Below, one piece after another: positions 34,261-46,679 of a DNA stretch of 64,000 bases. Position 1 is the stretch's first letter. Each line of letters begins with the position of its first letter. The stretch spans positions 16,528,654 through 16,592,653 of the forward strand of contig NC_057788.1 of the NCBI RefSeq assembly GCF_014905175.1, written 5' to 3'. The stretch comes from Aphidius gifuensis. Taxonomy: Eukaryota; Arthropoda; Insecta; Hymenoptera; Braconidae. Position numbers and translations under genes: made by a program. A model generated the notes under the pieces. It was not told the DNA's origin. It ran no database searches and saw nothing but the letters and a program-made list of their open reading frames with translations.

Positions 34261-35462
34261 AGATGCGTGAACCTGGCCTGCATAAGTCCTAAAAAAATTA
34301 TCTAGAATACTCATTAGAAGCGTCTTAATTTGTACTTTTTTTTACCGCAATTGTTTTCATTTGTACTTCAAAATTAAAGGGCGGAGAAAGGGTTAAAACC
34401 GATTTTTTTTCTAGATGACTCAGGGGGAAAAAAAATTGCTACAGACGCAGAATAATTTGTACTAAAGCCCGGAATTTGTACCTCAAAAATAACAACAAAA
34501 AAAAAAATTATTTACTCCAAAACGTTAATTAACAATTAAATATCTGCTTTAATTATTGAGGTAAACATTCCATTCTAGCTCACATTCTACTCTTCAAAAT
34601 AAAAAATAAATTATTTAAAAATATTTTTTAGGCACCATGCAATCGTTAATGAAAATTTTTAATCAACAATTGCATGGTGCCTTTAAAAATCAATATTTTC
34701 AAATAATTTTTTTTTTGTTTTAAAGAGCAGACGTTAAGCTAACTTGTATCTCAATAATAATAATAAAAAAACAAGTTACTCCTAAATTTCAATTTACAAT
34801 ACTTTGTTATTATTATTGAGGGTACAAAATTATCCTACGTTCTGCTCTTCAAAATAAAGTGAAAATTATTCAAAAATATTGATTTTTAAAGGCGCCATGC
34901 AATTGTTAATCAAACATCTTTATTAGCAATTGCATGGTGCCTCCAAAATTCAATATTTTAAAATAATTTATTTTTTATTTTAAAGAGCAGAACGTGAGCT
35001 AACTTGTACCGTCAAGCCCTGATAGAAATATTTCTCCGCCATTACTCCGACTTTCTTCGGCATTACTCCGTTTTTGGCCCATTTCCGGAGAAATTACTCC
35101 GGCATGAGATTAATGTCGGCAAAATTAATCTGCCTCGACTTTTTTGCCGGAATAATTTCTCCGCCATCAACCTCAAGCCGGAGTAATTTCTCCGGAAATA
35201 GGCCAAAAACGGAGAAATGCCGGAGTAATATTTCCACCAGGGAGAGCAGAATTTGTACCTTAATAATAAAAGCAGATATTCAATTGTTAATTAACATTTT
35301 TAAATGAGTAAATAATTTTTGCTTGTTATTTTTGAGATACTAATTCCTTGCTTAATGGTACAAATTAGTACAAATTATTACAAAGTGGTACAAATTAAGA
35401 CGTTTCTAATGAGTATTCTAGATAACTTTTCTAGGACTTATGCAGGCCAGGTTCACGCACCT
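34261..35462. mobile_element. Mutator-like non-autonomous element, 9-bp target duplication
   Basis: Ends AGATGCGTGAACCTGG and complement of AGGTGCGTGAACCTGG, with inverted repeats of about 85 bp (GCCTGCATAAGTCCTA, ATACTCATTAGAARCGTC). GAATTGTAC flanks both sides exactly (34252-34260, 35463-35471). Nine-bp duplications with long inverted ends are typical of Mutator-like elements. Inside are repeated TTTGTACCT, GGCACCATGCAATTG, AAATAATTTATTTTTTATTTT and AGAGCAGAACG words. No transposase. A further element is inserted at 35017-35242. Confidence 0.9.
35017..35242. mobile_element. Small CCCTGRTRGAAATATT element, ACTCCG words, 2-bp duplication
   Basis: Left CCCTGATAGAAATATTTCTC, right complement CCCTGGTGGAAATATTACTC. 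AG flanks both ends (35015-35016, 35243-35244). The 226-bp inside is almost only ACTCCGGCAT, ATTACTCCG, GGAGAAATTAC and GGCCAAAAACGGAG words. Short ORFs across it are word artefacts. Confidence 0.85.
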
Positions 35463-35536
35463 GAATTGTACGAAGATGATTCTTTATATTCTTTCTCACG
35501 AATTTTCATAAATTATTATTAGTTAAACAAAATGAG

Positions 35537-35963
35537 AGAAATACAAACAAAACATAAATTTACAATTGATGTCCCTGGAAGCCTCAATTTTAGATGAGCT
35601 GTTTATTTTTTTATCATAGCTTTAATAATCAAAAGAAGTGAAATATAAAAAAAAATAGCAAAATTTTAAAGTTTAAAGATGAATAATTTGCTGGATAAAA
35701 AAAAAAAAAAAAACAAAATTAGGCGCTTTTTCACGATAACGTTTGCGATACATGTCAATAATATTATAATAAAAAGCGCCTTATTTTTTTTTTTTTTTTT
35801 TTTTTTTACCCAGCAAATTATTCATCTTTAAACTTTAAAATTTTGCTATTTTTTTTTATATTTCACTTCTTTTGATTATTAAAGCTATGATAAAAAAATA
35901 AACAGCTCATCTAAAATTGAGGCTTCCAGGGACATCAATTGTAAATTTATGTTTTGTTTGTAT
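35537..35963. repeat. Perfect long palindrome A
   Basis: The left arm from ACAAAACATAAATTTACAAT to AATAATTTGCTGG is matched base for base by the right arm over about 165 bp. Only the A/T tracts and the centre (AGGCGCTTTTTCACGATAAC side against AAAAAGCGCC) differ in length. The sister copy B at 36914-37325 has the same plan but a different sequence at many sites. Confidence 0.9.
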
Positions 35964-36170
35964 TATTATTATTATTATCGGTTATTTGAAAAAATTAATA
36001 AATTCATCAGTATTTAATAATAATATAAAGCTGAATTCCATTTTATATACACACTCCAAAAATAAATAGTCTTAGAAACAAAATCAATTATACAAAAAAT
36101 CGAATTCAGCTTTATTATTATTATTATTATTATTAAAATAATAAGAAGTTTATTAATTTTTTAGAATAAC

Positions 36171-36210
<40 letters not shown>

Positions 36211-36913
36211 GCTGAATTCCATTCTATATACAAACCCCAAATCTATATTGTCTTATAAACAAAATCAATTATACAAAAATACTACAGTATCTTGTTTTTA
36301 CAACGACTATAAACGTATATATCAAGAGACTCGGTAGAGTCTCGCCTCAATTTTTAAAAAGCGAGACTCTTTACCGGGTATAAGTATTTTAAGTCAGTGG
36401 TCCGTGACGTCGTCGTTTTTAATTTATCAAATGTCGTTCTAATTATTTGTTAAAAAAAAAAAATAAAAACAGTTTCATTATATATATCGATGCCTCTCTT
36501 TCCAATGAGCCTACTCTCGATTTTTTCCAACAAATAATAAAAAAGATATAAGAGTCAGTAAAAGCCAGGTATTAAATCTTACTAAAAAATAAATTTTCAA
36601 GCTGAAATGTCTAATTTCTTCGGATACGTTGCGCATACCCCGCGCCTATCCCTACTCCTGAATTTTTTTTTACATGCATATATGTGTGTGTATGCAGCCG
36701 CATGTATTAGTTATTTATCATTGATGGTATAGCAGAATTTGTTTCTTTTTCCTTTTATATTTAAAGCGTACATATATAGTATACATACACGTTTAAATTT
36801 TTATATTCCAGAAAATTAGTATTCGATTATTATTTATTATGGTATTCACGGTCAATTTAAAGTAGACAAATTACAAATATAATTTATTATTAATTTAAAC
36901 AAAATAAGTGAAA
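35964..36913. repeat. Copy of the 29.7-31.6 kb repeat, inverted piece and ATT microsatellite
   Basis: 36010-36330 holds two inverted pieces around GCTGAATTCCATT with an AATAAT microsatellite at 36110-36210. 36330-36600 is the third, diverged copy of the GAGACCCGGTAGGG segment, followed by the empty target site at 36491. No gene. Confidence 0.7.
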
Positions 36914-37325
36914 TAAAAACAAAACATAAATTTACAATTAATGTCGCCAAAAAGCCTCAATTTTTAAATACCTGTCTATTTATCATACCTTTAATAATCA
37001 AAAGACGTGAAATATCCAAAAAAATGTCAAAATTTTGAAGTATAAAGTTGAATAATTTGCTGGATAAAAAAAAAAACTAAAAAAAAAATTAGGCGCTTTT
37101 TCGATACATGGTATAATAATAATATAATAATAAAAACTGCAGCGCCTAATTTTTTTTTAAGTTTTTTTTTTATCCAGCAAATTATTTAACTTTATACTTC
37201 AAAATTTTGACATTTTTTTGGATATTTCACGTCTTTTGATTATTAAAGGTATGATAAATAGACAGGTATTTAAAAATTGAGGCTTTTTGGCGACATTAAT
37301 TGTAAATTTATGTTTTGTTTTTATT
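36914..37325. repeat. Near-perfect long palindrome B
   Basis: The left arm (AAAACAAAACATAAATTTAC to AATAATTTGCTGGAT) and right arm differ at one site that I found (GTTGAATAATT against GTTAAATAATT). The arms read TGTCGCCAAAAAGCCTC and AAGACGTGAAATATCC, where palindrome A has TGTCCCTGGAAGCCTC and AAGAAGTGAAATATAA. Confidence 0.9.
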
Positions 37326-37326
37326 A

Positions 37327-37700
37327 AACCTATTTTCGAAAATATTATCACTTTATTCAAATGACTATAAAAATTTCACTTAATGAGAACCGCTGTCTAT
37401 TAATCTTCCTCACAGAACTAGAGTGGGTATAAGCAGAGTGAAGCCACAGAGGTTTTATTTGTCCGACATTTTGTGCTTGCCGTATAGAGTGGGTATAAGA
37501 GGTTTTCGTCACTTCCGAGCTCACCGTATGGAATGGGCATAAGAGGTTTCCGTCACTTCCGAGGTCAAAATCATCTATGGCTTCACTCTGCTTATACCCA
37601 ATCTAATTCTGTAAGGAAGATTAATAGACAGCGGTTCTCATTAAGTGAAATTTGTATAGTCATTTGAATAAAGTGATAATATTTTCGAAAATAGGTTTAA
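37327..37700. repeat. Third palindrome with GAGTGGGTATAAG loop
   Basis: AAACCTATTTTCGAAAATAT at the left pairs with ATATTTTCGAAAATAGGTTT at the right. The arms (about 125 bp) include CACTTAATGAGAACCGCTGT and TTAATCTTCCT. The loop repeats GAGTGGGTATAAG and CGTCACTTCCGAG two to three times. Together with 29630-29740 and 36220-36330 this shows one repeat family copied in both orientations. Confidence 0.85.
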
Positions 37701-37759
37701 TATATACGTTTATAGTCGTTGTAAAAACAAGATACTGTAGTATTTTTGTATAATTGATT

Positions 37760-38400
37760 TTGTTTATAAGACAATATAGATTCAAATCGCGCTTTTCTCG
37801 ACCTCAATCCGAGCTTGATTTTTGACGTCCGTCGGAACTAGTTCAGTGTAACGATTCGACGTCTAACCGACAAACTTACGGACCTTGAATCGAACTCCGA
37901 GCTCGAAATTTGACTCCGAATCAACATCGAACGGATGCTCAGTTTCTACCTGAGCGTTCATATTTTTTGATTCACATCTTTCATTCGATAAAAAGGAGAA
38001 AAATAAGTTAGTTTTGGATACAGCAATTGAGGGTTTTTGTTTCGATGTTATACCACTACACGGAGAGAATTTTTTTGTGAAATTTACAAAAAAAAATATT
38101 TATTTTTACATGGTCACCATAACAGTTGGGATCGAAGCGCCAACAATGTAATTTAAAAAGGAGAACCTGTTAATTTCTGTGTATACATTAGAAGATTCAC
38201 AGTGTACCATGTAAAAATAAAACGGATGTTATATTTTTGAAATGTTTTCTTTTTCACATATAATAGCCCAATGTGGAATTAAAATGTATTTTAATGAGTT
38301 TTTTTTAGGGTGACTATGTAAAAATAAAATGAAATTTTCAATTTTTTTTTTACTAATGCTAAATAAAAAAAAAAAAAAAGAAATAATAGTATTATAATTA
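37760..38400. other. GTCGAC-word fragment, then AT-rich spacer
   Basis: 37790-37956 carries CGACGTCTAACCGAC and GAGCTCGAAATTTGAC words and ends AGTTTCTACCTGAG, the shared terminus type. After it the DNA is AT-rich; TTTTTACATGG (38104) and CCATGTAAAAATAAA (38208) form a weak inverted pair. No gene until 38408. Confidence 0.5.
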
Positions 38401-38407
38401 TTGTTCA

Positions 38408-39461
38408 TTGTTTTTTTTTTCACTTTTAGTTGATAAATCTACTGATGTAGCTGGTAGAAAAAAGTTTGCCATGATTGTACGTTTTGCTAGTGGTTTATCT
38501 GTTACTAATTGTTTTCTTGCATTAGAATCTACTCCATCCGCAAAATCAAAAAATTCATATAAAATAATTGTAAAAGTTTTCAATGAATATGATATACCAT
38601 GGGAAGAAAATATGATTGGATTTTCTGCTGATGAAGCTGTTATGTCTTCATTAGCAGTCTTATTAAAAAAAGATATTTCTGATCTGTTTTCCTGAAAATG
38701 CATATGTTCTTCATGGGCATTATGTGCAAGTTATGCTTGTAAAAAATTATCTCGATCAACTGAAGAATTTCTCAGCGAAGTTTATAGTTATTTTAAAAAC
38801 AGCTACAAAGCAATAAGTAAATTTAATGTTGCTCGAACTATTTTGAATCTTGAATCTCACAAGTTATTGAGACTTTGTGATACACGTTGGTTGTCCATTA
38901 ACCAAATTTCCAAACGATATCTTGATCAATGGGAAGTTTAATTGTTGAAAAATTAAATATGCCACACGTAAAAAATGACATTGAAATTTATGGTTGCAAT
39001 TCTGCCATTTTCTACTGATGCAAATATATGCAAATGAAAAATAGACTTTAAATGTCCACACAACATGGTTGATTTAGATACGTATATCTCGGAGGCTTAT
39101 TAGAAGCTGAAATTACTAATAGAAAATGTCAACTAAATGGGACAGGTCTTAAGAAGTTTGGACTACAGTGTTTAGCATTCTTAGTTGAAGCTTGTTCCCA
39201 ATTAAAAAAACGTTTCAAATTTCCTGACCATACATCTCAAATAATTAAACAAATTAAAAACAAACAAACTCAAAATTGAATAAAACAAATTTAAAAAATC
39301 GTATGGACAATGATACTTTACAAGGAATCATGCATTTTCGCAAATTACTGGGTGGGAAAGACGTATGTACATTAAACGTATTCGCGAATTTCTTTTCAAA
39401 GCATAATGTAACTATGTATGATTCTCGTGACGGGGTCAATTTAATAATACAACTGATTTAA
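38408..39461 (+). pseudogene. hAT-type transposase relic
   Basis: The frame at 38408 reads FSLLVDKSTDVAG, then MIVRFASG, ENMIGFSADEAVM, which fits the first half of a hAT catalytic domain (family form SLLIDESTDVS and GFSSDGA). A stop and frameshift follow near 38694. Other frames continue with CICSSWALCASYACKKLSRS, FNVARTILNLESHKLLRLCD, TRWLSINQISKRYLDQW (38700-38935), then after more shifts FGLQCLAFLVEACSQLKKRF (about 39160) and a last frame at 39276-39461. These are hallmarks of the ZBED/FAM200-like hAT families. Several stops and shifts make it dead. Terminal repeats and BED finger were not seen. Confidence 0.8.
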
Positions 39462-42400
39462 AAGTTGCTTCTTTTTTTTTGCTAGCTTGAAGACTGTAAA
39501 TTTGAAATGAAATTAAAATATTTTATTTTGTTTTTAACATCAACACATATTTTGGTTTGGTAAATTGTTAAATATCATCATTTTATTATGTTTTAGAGAC
39601 CAAAAAAAATATTTCTCTGCATTCCAAACAATATAATATGCAATGATATTAAATATTGGATATATTTAATAAAATAATTATTTTAAATTATACTTCTAAA
39701 TATAAAGAAATTTAAAATAAGTTGTATTGCACATTAACGATTCAAGTGCCAGTCGATACGTAGTTTTGCCTTTCATCGACACAGTGAGTTGAAAACTTTC
39801 GTTATTTTATATTTTCATAACTTTATTTTTTATATTTTTAACAAAATAAATTATTATATAGTACTTATAAAAGTCTATAAAATAATAATAAAGGAATTTA
39901 AAACGAATTAATGTAAAAAATCTCCAGACATCTCTAGACTTTTTGGGTTTTCCCTTCCAACACTTTCTTCTACAGACCTGGCATCGCTGTATGTATAATA
40001 TACATTGTATATGTTATATTACCAATATTGAGATGTGACATGGACAAAAATATAACGTGTGGAATTGTAAATTAATAGCGATTATAATTTCTATGTAATT
40101 TTCAAAAGTCTTACGATATCGTATAAATATGAAAATCATCTGAATCTATGAATCGTAAAGAATAAACAGTGAAATATTTGGTATATCCAAAAAGATTTAT
40201 TGCTATGATAATTTCAACTTTTTTCACTTAAGTTATCAATAATGGTAGTGAGACGATCGAACGGTTACGACAAGATATTATTCACCCAATATAATGTAGG
40301 ATTAACGAATAGAGCAAAAGCTTATATAATAACTTAAGCTCTCATACAAAAAAATTACCATACATTATTTATTCACTATATATGATAGATAATTTATTTT
40401 TTCATACACAAATTACTTTTTTATAAATTGAATTTCTTGATGAGTTTTCAATCATTTTACCGGTAGCAATCTACACAAATATTACTGCAGTGATGTAGTC
40501 GAAATCATGGCTAAAAACATAAGATACCACAGTAATTTTTCATAATTTCTGACTAAATTTTTACTGTAATCTGCGTAGAAACGTTTTTCAGCTCAAATTG
40601 ATGTTATATTTAATTCTAAGTGTGATTGTATTTTAAAGTTGTTTTTCCTATTAAATATCAGGAATATATACAGCGTTCATAAGTGAAATATATATGAATT
40701 AATAATAGATTTGTAAAAAAAAAAAAAAAAAAAAAATGCTAGTATTGTTTTAGTGCCATATCACAGCTGTATAAGCTGGTGACGCTAACTTTAATGGCCA
40801 GCCACGCAACTACTGAATTTTACTGTACGCTACAATAATTGTTACTTAATACTGAAAAAAAAATTTTCTATTTATAAGACAAAAAGTTCGTAAAAATAGA
40901 AAGTTCTTCCTCGCAAAAAAATATGTATAGATTAAGAAAAAATTGATTTGGATTAAGACCAAAACTCCTTGCAAATCAATTTTTCGTAAATTCAAATACA
41001 TTCTTTTGCGAGAACAAAACTTCTATCTGACAGATTATTTCCTGCGGATTTTTTTTCAATTAATGTTCAAGGATGGTTTAGTTATGGCGGAATGATCTAG
41101 GAATAACGGTAAAATTAGCAAGATTGCATGTTTTTTCAGCCCTTGAATAGAATTGAAAGTTTTTGAGACTGCTTTTTTCATGTTGGATAGACAACAACCA
41201 TTGCAGTTGAAATCAACTGTAATAACACGAAACGAAATCAATAATTCATTGTTTCCTGTGAGCTTATCAAGATATTTTTTTTTGGAATTGCATAATAATT
41301 GATGATTTAATTCTTATTATTTTCTATTTATATATTTTCATCATAATAAATTTATTTTATATCTAATTTTCTACACGCATCTTATTTTCATCACAACATT
41401 AAGACAAACACTCCAAGCTCTTTTTGAAAAAAATTTTTGAAACATCGACTAAATAAAAATTCAAAAAAATATATTGTTTCCTTACATTTTTTTTTATTAT
41501 TTTACTCTTTGTTCAATTAATTTTTCTGTTCGATTTTTGCGTCAAAATTTATTAAAGATAACGATTATTTTTCGTCATCCCTAGAGAGCCAATAAAGCGC
41601 TTCAACTATATCGAACTAATTATATAAAATAAATTGTATGAAAAAATGTTCTATTACTTTTATATTTATTCATTGATTATGATTAACTTGAAAGTAGAAA
41701 CTAGAAAGCTTAGTAAATTAATGATAGTGCACTTAGTTTATAAAGTTTCATTTCAATTTGTATTTTATGAAACGATTTGTTTTATAAATTTGGAAAATTG
41801 CATATTCTTTGAACTTTAATTTATCAAGCTTTCCACTTTTTCAAAAAACCCATTCTTTTTTATTTTTATAAAAAAAAACTCAATATTCATATTCCTTTAC
41901 AATATTTATTATTATTTTGTAACCTAACATTTCTTTTTTTTACGCGTTTTATGTTTTTTTACAATATAACAAGAGAAAAATTAAAAAGCACACATTGATT
42001 GTCTATTATTTGTTGACGCATCAACATAATAATTGTTTTATCCTTGTTCTGTTCAGTCATACGAATGGAATAAATAAAATAGTGAAATCATCAGTACAGT
42101 CGTTAAATAATAATTATTTTTTTTCATATAAAAAATAAGTTGCATCATCTAATAACTTTGGTTAAATTCATTTACAAATTTTTTTTTATTAAAAATGAAT
42201 TGATTTAAAAAAAGAATTTTATCATTGAGAGGGTAATCTTCGTTAAAATTTTCAGTATTTTAAAGAGTTTGAAAAATTACAATTTTCTATTCCAAATACA
42301 ATTGTGAAGAAAATGAAAAAACTTCAGGTCAAACTGAAATTATTATAAATAATTTAAAAATATTTCAAAACGTGAAAAAAAGTTTCTCTTTTTTTTCATG

Positions 42401-43492
42401 ATTATGAAGTTTTTTTGTCTGTATCTACATTTTAATATTATTTTTTTTTTTCTTCTTTTAACAAACTGGCTCTATATTGAAGTCATTTATTCCATCACAT
42501 AATTACAATAATCACAATAATTTACCTTAATCTTTTTACAACAAATTCATATCATTTATACACAAATATCTTGAGTTGAATTTTCAGTATTTTATCTGCT
42601 CAACCAATAAACTTTATTTTTCTATGAAATAATTTCAAAATACGTTACACTAATGGATCGATTTTTACATATTTCTTCTTTCATAATTATGTTTGTTATT
42701 AATCTATTTATGAATTGACATTTTTATTAATTTATGTATTACATTAGAAGTAAAACTATGAATAGGTTTTCTCGAAAATCGTCATACTAATTATTATCTC
42801 AAATTGAACATTGATCAAAATATTAACTACAAGACACTGAAATACGAACTACTATCCATTCACACTAATTAAACTGTATAAATATGTTTTGTTTCATTTT
42901 TGAGCTAACTTAAATTATTTAGTAACTCCATTACCAAATCGTTCTTTGTTCATTATTTCCGTTAGGCAATTTTTATCAATCAAAAACTAGAAACGGAAGA
43001 TTCTTAAACATAATAGTTGTAAATAATATTTTTATAGTTAATTTTTGTAGTTATGACATATGAGTTAAACAAATCTTGTTACACGATCGAGTGTCATATT
43101 GGTAGATTGTCCGGAATTGAGTTGTTTTTTTTTTTTTTTCATCTAAATAATTTTTTGCCGATACATTCACGTTTGACGTTTCCGCAATTCAACAAACATA
43201 GAAATATCTCAGCCAATGTATATTTATTTCGTTATTTATTTATTGTCTTGATGATTAATCGTTTATGTATTTTTCATCTATTATTTATTTGGCTTTTGTT
43301 GTTGAAATGAATTTCTTTTTTTTTTCAAATAATGAGTCATCACCAAGTTTTAAAAATCAGAGAGGTAAATAGAAGTTATAAGATCAATAAAGTAATTTGG
43401 AAAAAAATTATATGAGATTAGGATTTCTAAAATTTACATATTGTTTTTGGTACTCAATGGCTAAACCCAATTTTTTTTTTGTGATATCGTAT
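39462..43492. other. 4-kb AT-rich stretch without a convincing gene
   Basis: No inverted elements of size except a small one at about 40870-41030 (CTTCCTCGCAAAAAAATATG against its complement near 41005). One possible minus-strand last exon at 41056-41216 follows a good acceptor. The short ORFs at 41634 and 43053 are A/T-rich frames with no family resemblance. Confidence 0.5.
41056..41216 (-). other. Possible terminal exon, weak
   Basis: On the minus strand GTGTTATTACAG precedes an open frame reading DFNCNGCCLSNMKKAVSKTF and ending at a TGA (53 codons). The CNGCC cluster looks a little like a heavy-metal-binding motif, but length and context are insufficient. No upstream exon was located. Confidence 0.2.
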
Positions 43493-44069
43493 CGCAGGTA
43501 GAGAAATATGTGTCGTTCCCGACTCAATACAGTCAGAGAAAAGTCGGGATTTCAGTCGGGTCGACGTCGGATATTCTGTTAAATTCCCTTTAAGTAAAAA
43601 ATTTAGAATATCGATTGCATCTTTCCAAAGAAACTAAATTGTTGATAGATAGACTATTTATGTTTGTACTTTGTTTCTAATCATTCTAATCATGAATATT
43701 TATCAATAGATAAAGTATAATTTTTTTTTTTTACTCGAATTAACTTTAAAATGACAGCTTGAGGTTATAGTCGGGATTTTGGGCCACATTTATGAGAAAA
43801 CGGTTCTCATCCAATTTCTGAATATCGAAAATACTAAGCCTGCTGTTTTACCGGAAGACTAGCGACGAGTAATTTTAAATATGCAACTTTAACAATCATG
43901 TTCATGTTTAGATCGGTTTGGATGAAAAACAACGAGTTTAATAAATCAAAAAATCGTCTCGAATATTGTGTTAGAATATGATTACCGATTGTTTTAACAT
44001 CTGTATATTGTATTGTTGACTCAGGTATATTACTATCATGATTATTATCATTACCATGTAGAAAATAAG

Positions 44070-44655
44070 GTAGCTAACCATACTGCTTTTCCTTGAACAT
44101 TTTTATTCATTTAATAAATAAAATACATGTAATGTAGGAAAAGATGTAGCTAAGAAATTAATGTTGCCAAAGAATTATGTTTTGAGGAAATAATGTTGCT
44201 TGAAATATAATTTTTTGGCAACCTCAATTCCTTAGCTACATTCTTTCCTTAGCTACTGCTTTTTGTTGGACATTTGTATTCTTAAAAATTAAATTTACAT
44301 GTATTTTATTTCTGAAATAAATAAAAATGTCCAAGGAAAAGCAGTAGCTAAGAAAAAGATGTAGCTAAGGAATTAAAGTTGCCAAAAAATTATATTTCAA
44401 GCAACATTATTACCTTAAAACATAATTCTTTGGCAACCTCAATTCCTTAGCTACTACTTTTCCTTGGACATTTTTATTTTTCAAAATTAATATTACATGA
44501 ATATCATTTATTGGATAAATAAAAATATCCACGGAAAAGCAGTAGCTGAGGAATTGAGGTTGCCAAAAAATTATATTTTAAGAAACATTATTTCCTTAAA
44601 ACATAATTTTTTGGCAACCTCAATTCCTTAACTAATACTTTTCCTTGCACATTTT
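44070..44655. repeat. TAGCTAAGGAA word array, left arm
   Basis: TTTTCCTTGAACATTTTTAT, AAGATGTAGCTAAG, TTTGGCAACCTCAATTCC and AGCAGTAGCTAAG alternate in both orientations, as in 30405-31140. It joins the outer arm at GGTAGCTAACCATACTGC. Confidence 0.8.
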
Positions 44656-44749
44656 TATTAGGAAATTTTAATTTCCTATTGTTTTCGCTTTTCATCTGGA
44701 CCCCTCTCCCCAACCATGGTAGACCCCCCCCCCCCAAAATTTTCTAAGT

Positions 44750-45470
44750 GCCTTAATCTAAATACGATAAATATGAAGGAAAATATAGAAAAATCACTGA
44801 ATATAAAGAAAAAAACGATAAATATGGGAAAATATCAGTGAATATGAAGGAAAAATGACTGAATATAAAGAAAAAACCGATAAATATGGAGAAATATCAG
44901 TAAATATAAAGAAAAAAGCGCTAAATATAAAGAAAACTCTCATAATTATGGAAAAATATTAAGGAAATATCAGTAAATATGAAGGAAAAGTTACTGAATA
45001 TGATAAAAAATACGATACGTATGGGAAAATATCAGCAAATATAAAAGAAAAATTACTGAATATAAAGAAAAATCGCTGAATATAAAGAAAAGTCTGATAA
45101 TTATGAGAAAATATCAGGGAAATATCAGTAAATATGAAAGAAAAATCACTGAATATAAAGAAAAATACGATATATACGGAAAAATATTAGTTAATATAAA
45201 GGAAAATGTAGAAAACAATATGACAATATCAAAGAAAAATCAGTAAATATAAGAAAAATTACGATGAATATAGGAACATATCAATTAAGTTCTCCCCCCC
45301 CCCCTCCTCTAACCATAGTAGCTCCCACGAAAGTCCCTTAATCTAAACACGATGAAATGGGAAAATATCGGGGAAACATTAGTAAAATATCATAAAGGAA
45401 AATATCGAAAAATATGAAAGAAAAACCACTAAATATATAAAAAAAAATATGATTTCAATTATGTTACTTC
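44750..45470. repeat. AATATAAAGAAAAA degenerate tandem repeat
   Basis: Some forty near copies of 14-20 base units such as CTGAATATAAAGAAAAA, CGATAAATATGG and AAAATATCAGTAAATA. C-tracts at about 44726 and 45294 flank most of it (CCCCCCCCCC). One strand is purine-rich throughout. No coding frame. Confidence 0.75.
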
Positions 45471-45840
45471 CTCTTAATATGCGAATGGAAATATAAAAGA
45501 TATTATCAAATAAATCACAAAAAAAAAATAAAAAAGAAATGACAAGTTTGAATAAAAACAGAAGAAAATATCTATCATTTTTAACCAATTTGAGAACAGA
45601 TACAACGAAATTTTTGAAATCATAAGCCAATAAAATCGAAATGGGTAAAAGAAAACAAGAAGGGAACAATCCGAAAATGAAGAAAAAAAAATAAAACTGA
45701 GTGATAAAAACACAACAAAAAATACATTGATGAATAAGAAAATTGAAAAAATAACAGATTGAAAATTAAACACAATATGGTAAGTCAAAAATTAGAAATG
45801 AATATAATTTACATAAAAAATTAAATTAAAAATTCAATAC

Positions 45841-46500
45841 AGTGATACACTTCGAGCACGAATTATGAATAAAAGTGAAATAAAGGAATGGGAAAACGAA
45901 CGAGAAACTGGTAAAAAATTTACGATAGATATATGTGATGAGAGTGACAAAATAAGATGTATTTTTTTTTGGAGAAGCTGCAAATGAAGATCATGAATTT
46001 ATTGAGGTACCGTTATCAATAAAATGGATAAAATGAAAAGGAAAATTATTAACATATGATAAATTATTAAATATTCAAGTTGAACAAAAAATATATGGAC
46101 ACTGAAGGATTAGTGAGAAAAGTTAATCAACAAAAGATAATAAAAAGAGGCTAATATAAAATTCGAAGACGATGAGAAAAATGAAAATATAATAAAGATC
46201 AATTCCGAATCGAAAAAATACAAGAAATCATCTACCAAATAATTCATGGGCAGGTAAAATTATTTTAACAGAAAAAAAAAAAAAAAAAAATTTCAATGCT
46301 GATAATGTTATTATATAGATATCACCGCAGTCATAATAGCAATGAATGAAATAGAATTTCTATATGCAATGACAGGACGGTTATTGAAAAAAAGAACAAT
46401 AACATTAGCAGACGACAGTGATTATGAAGGAAAATAAAATTTGAATAAAAAAAATTTAATAAACCAAGTAAAGATACTAAATTTACTAAAGAAAATATGG
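45841..46500 (+). pseudogene. Replication protein A large subunit (RPA1)-like relic
   Basis: From 45844 the frame reads RARIMNKSEIKEW, then GKKFTIDICDESDKIRC. After a frameshift in a T tract (45962) it continues FGEAANEDHEFIEV. This is the pattern of RPA70 DNA-binding domain A (family form RVTNKS-IRTW, GKLFS-DLVDESGEIRAT and FNEAVDKFY-LIE). About 330 bp on, 46280-46440 reads NADNVI, then after one more shift AVIIAMNEIEFLYAMTGR and LLKKRTITLADDSDYE, matching the domain B signature (VIGIV, KKR-I-LVDDS). Stops and shifts between them show it is dead. RPA binds single-stranded DNA; RPA-like genes are known in some Helitrons. No Rep/helicase was found here, so a captured host RPA1 copy is equally possible. 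The opposite-strand ORFs here are shadows. Confidence 0.7.
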
Positions 46501-46679
46501 AAGGAACAAACAAAATGATGAATAATTTTCAGTTGTAACAGTAATCATTGTAACAATAGATAATAATTTGTAATCACGAATTTCAATAAAGAAATTGAAA
46601 TTCCCCCCGCAGGGCAGGCACAGTTGCTTCAGCAACTGTTTCATCATTTTTTTTTAAAAATAAATAATATTCATGTAAT

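Noticed and set aside
35004..35307. Plus-strand ORFs of 60 and 77 codons
   Set aside because: They translate ACTCCG words of the nested element at 35017-35242.
45379..45788. Two minus-strand ORFs of 96 and 104 codons rich in Phe, Ile and Ser
   Set aside because: Reverse readings of a purine-rich repeat and spacer; they resemble membrane proteins only by composition.
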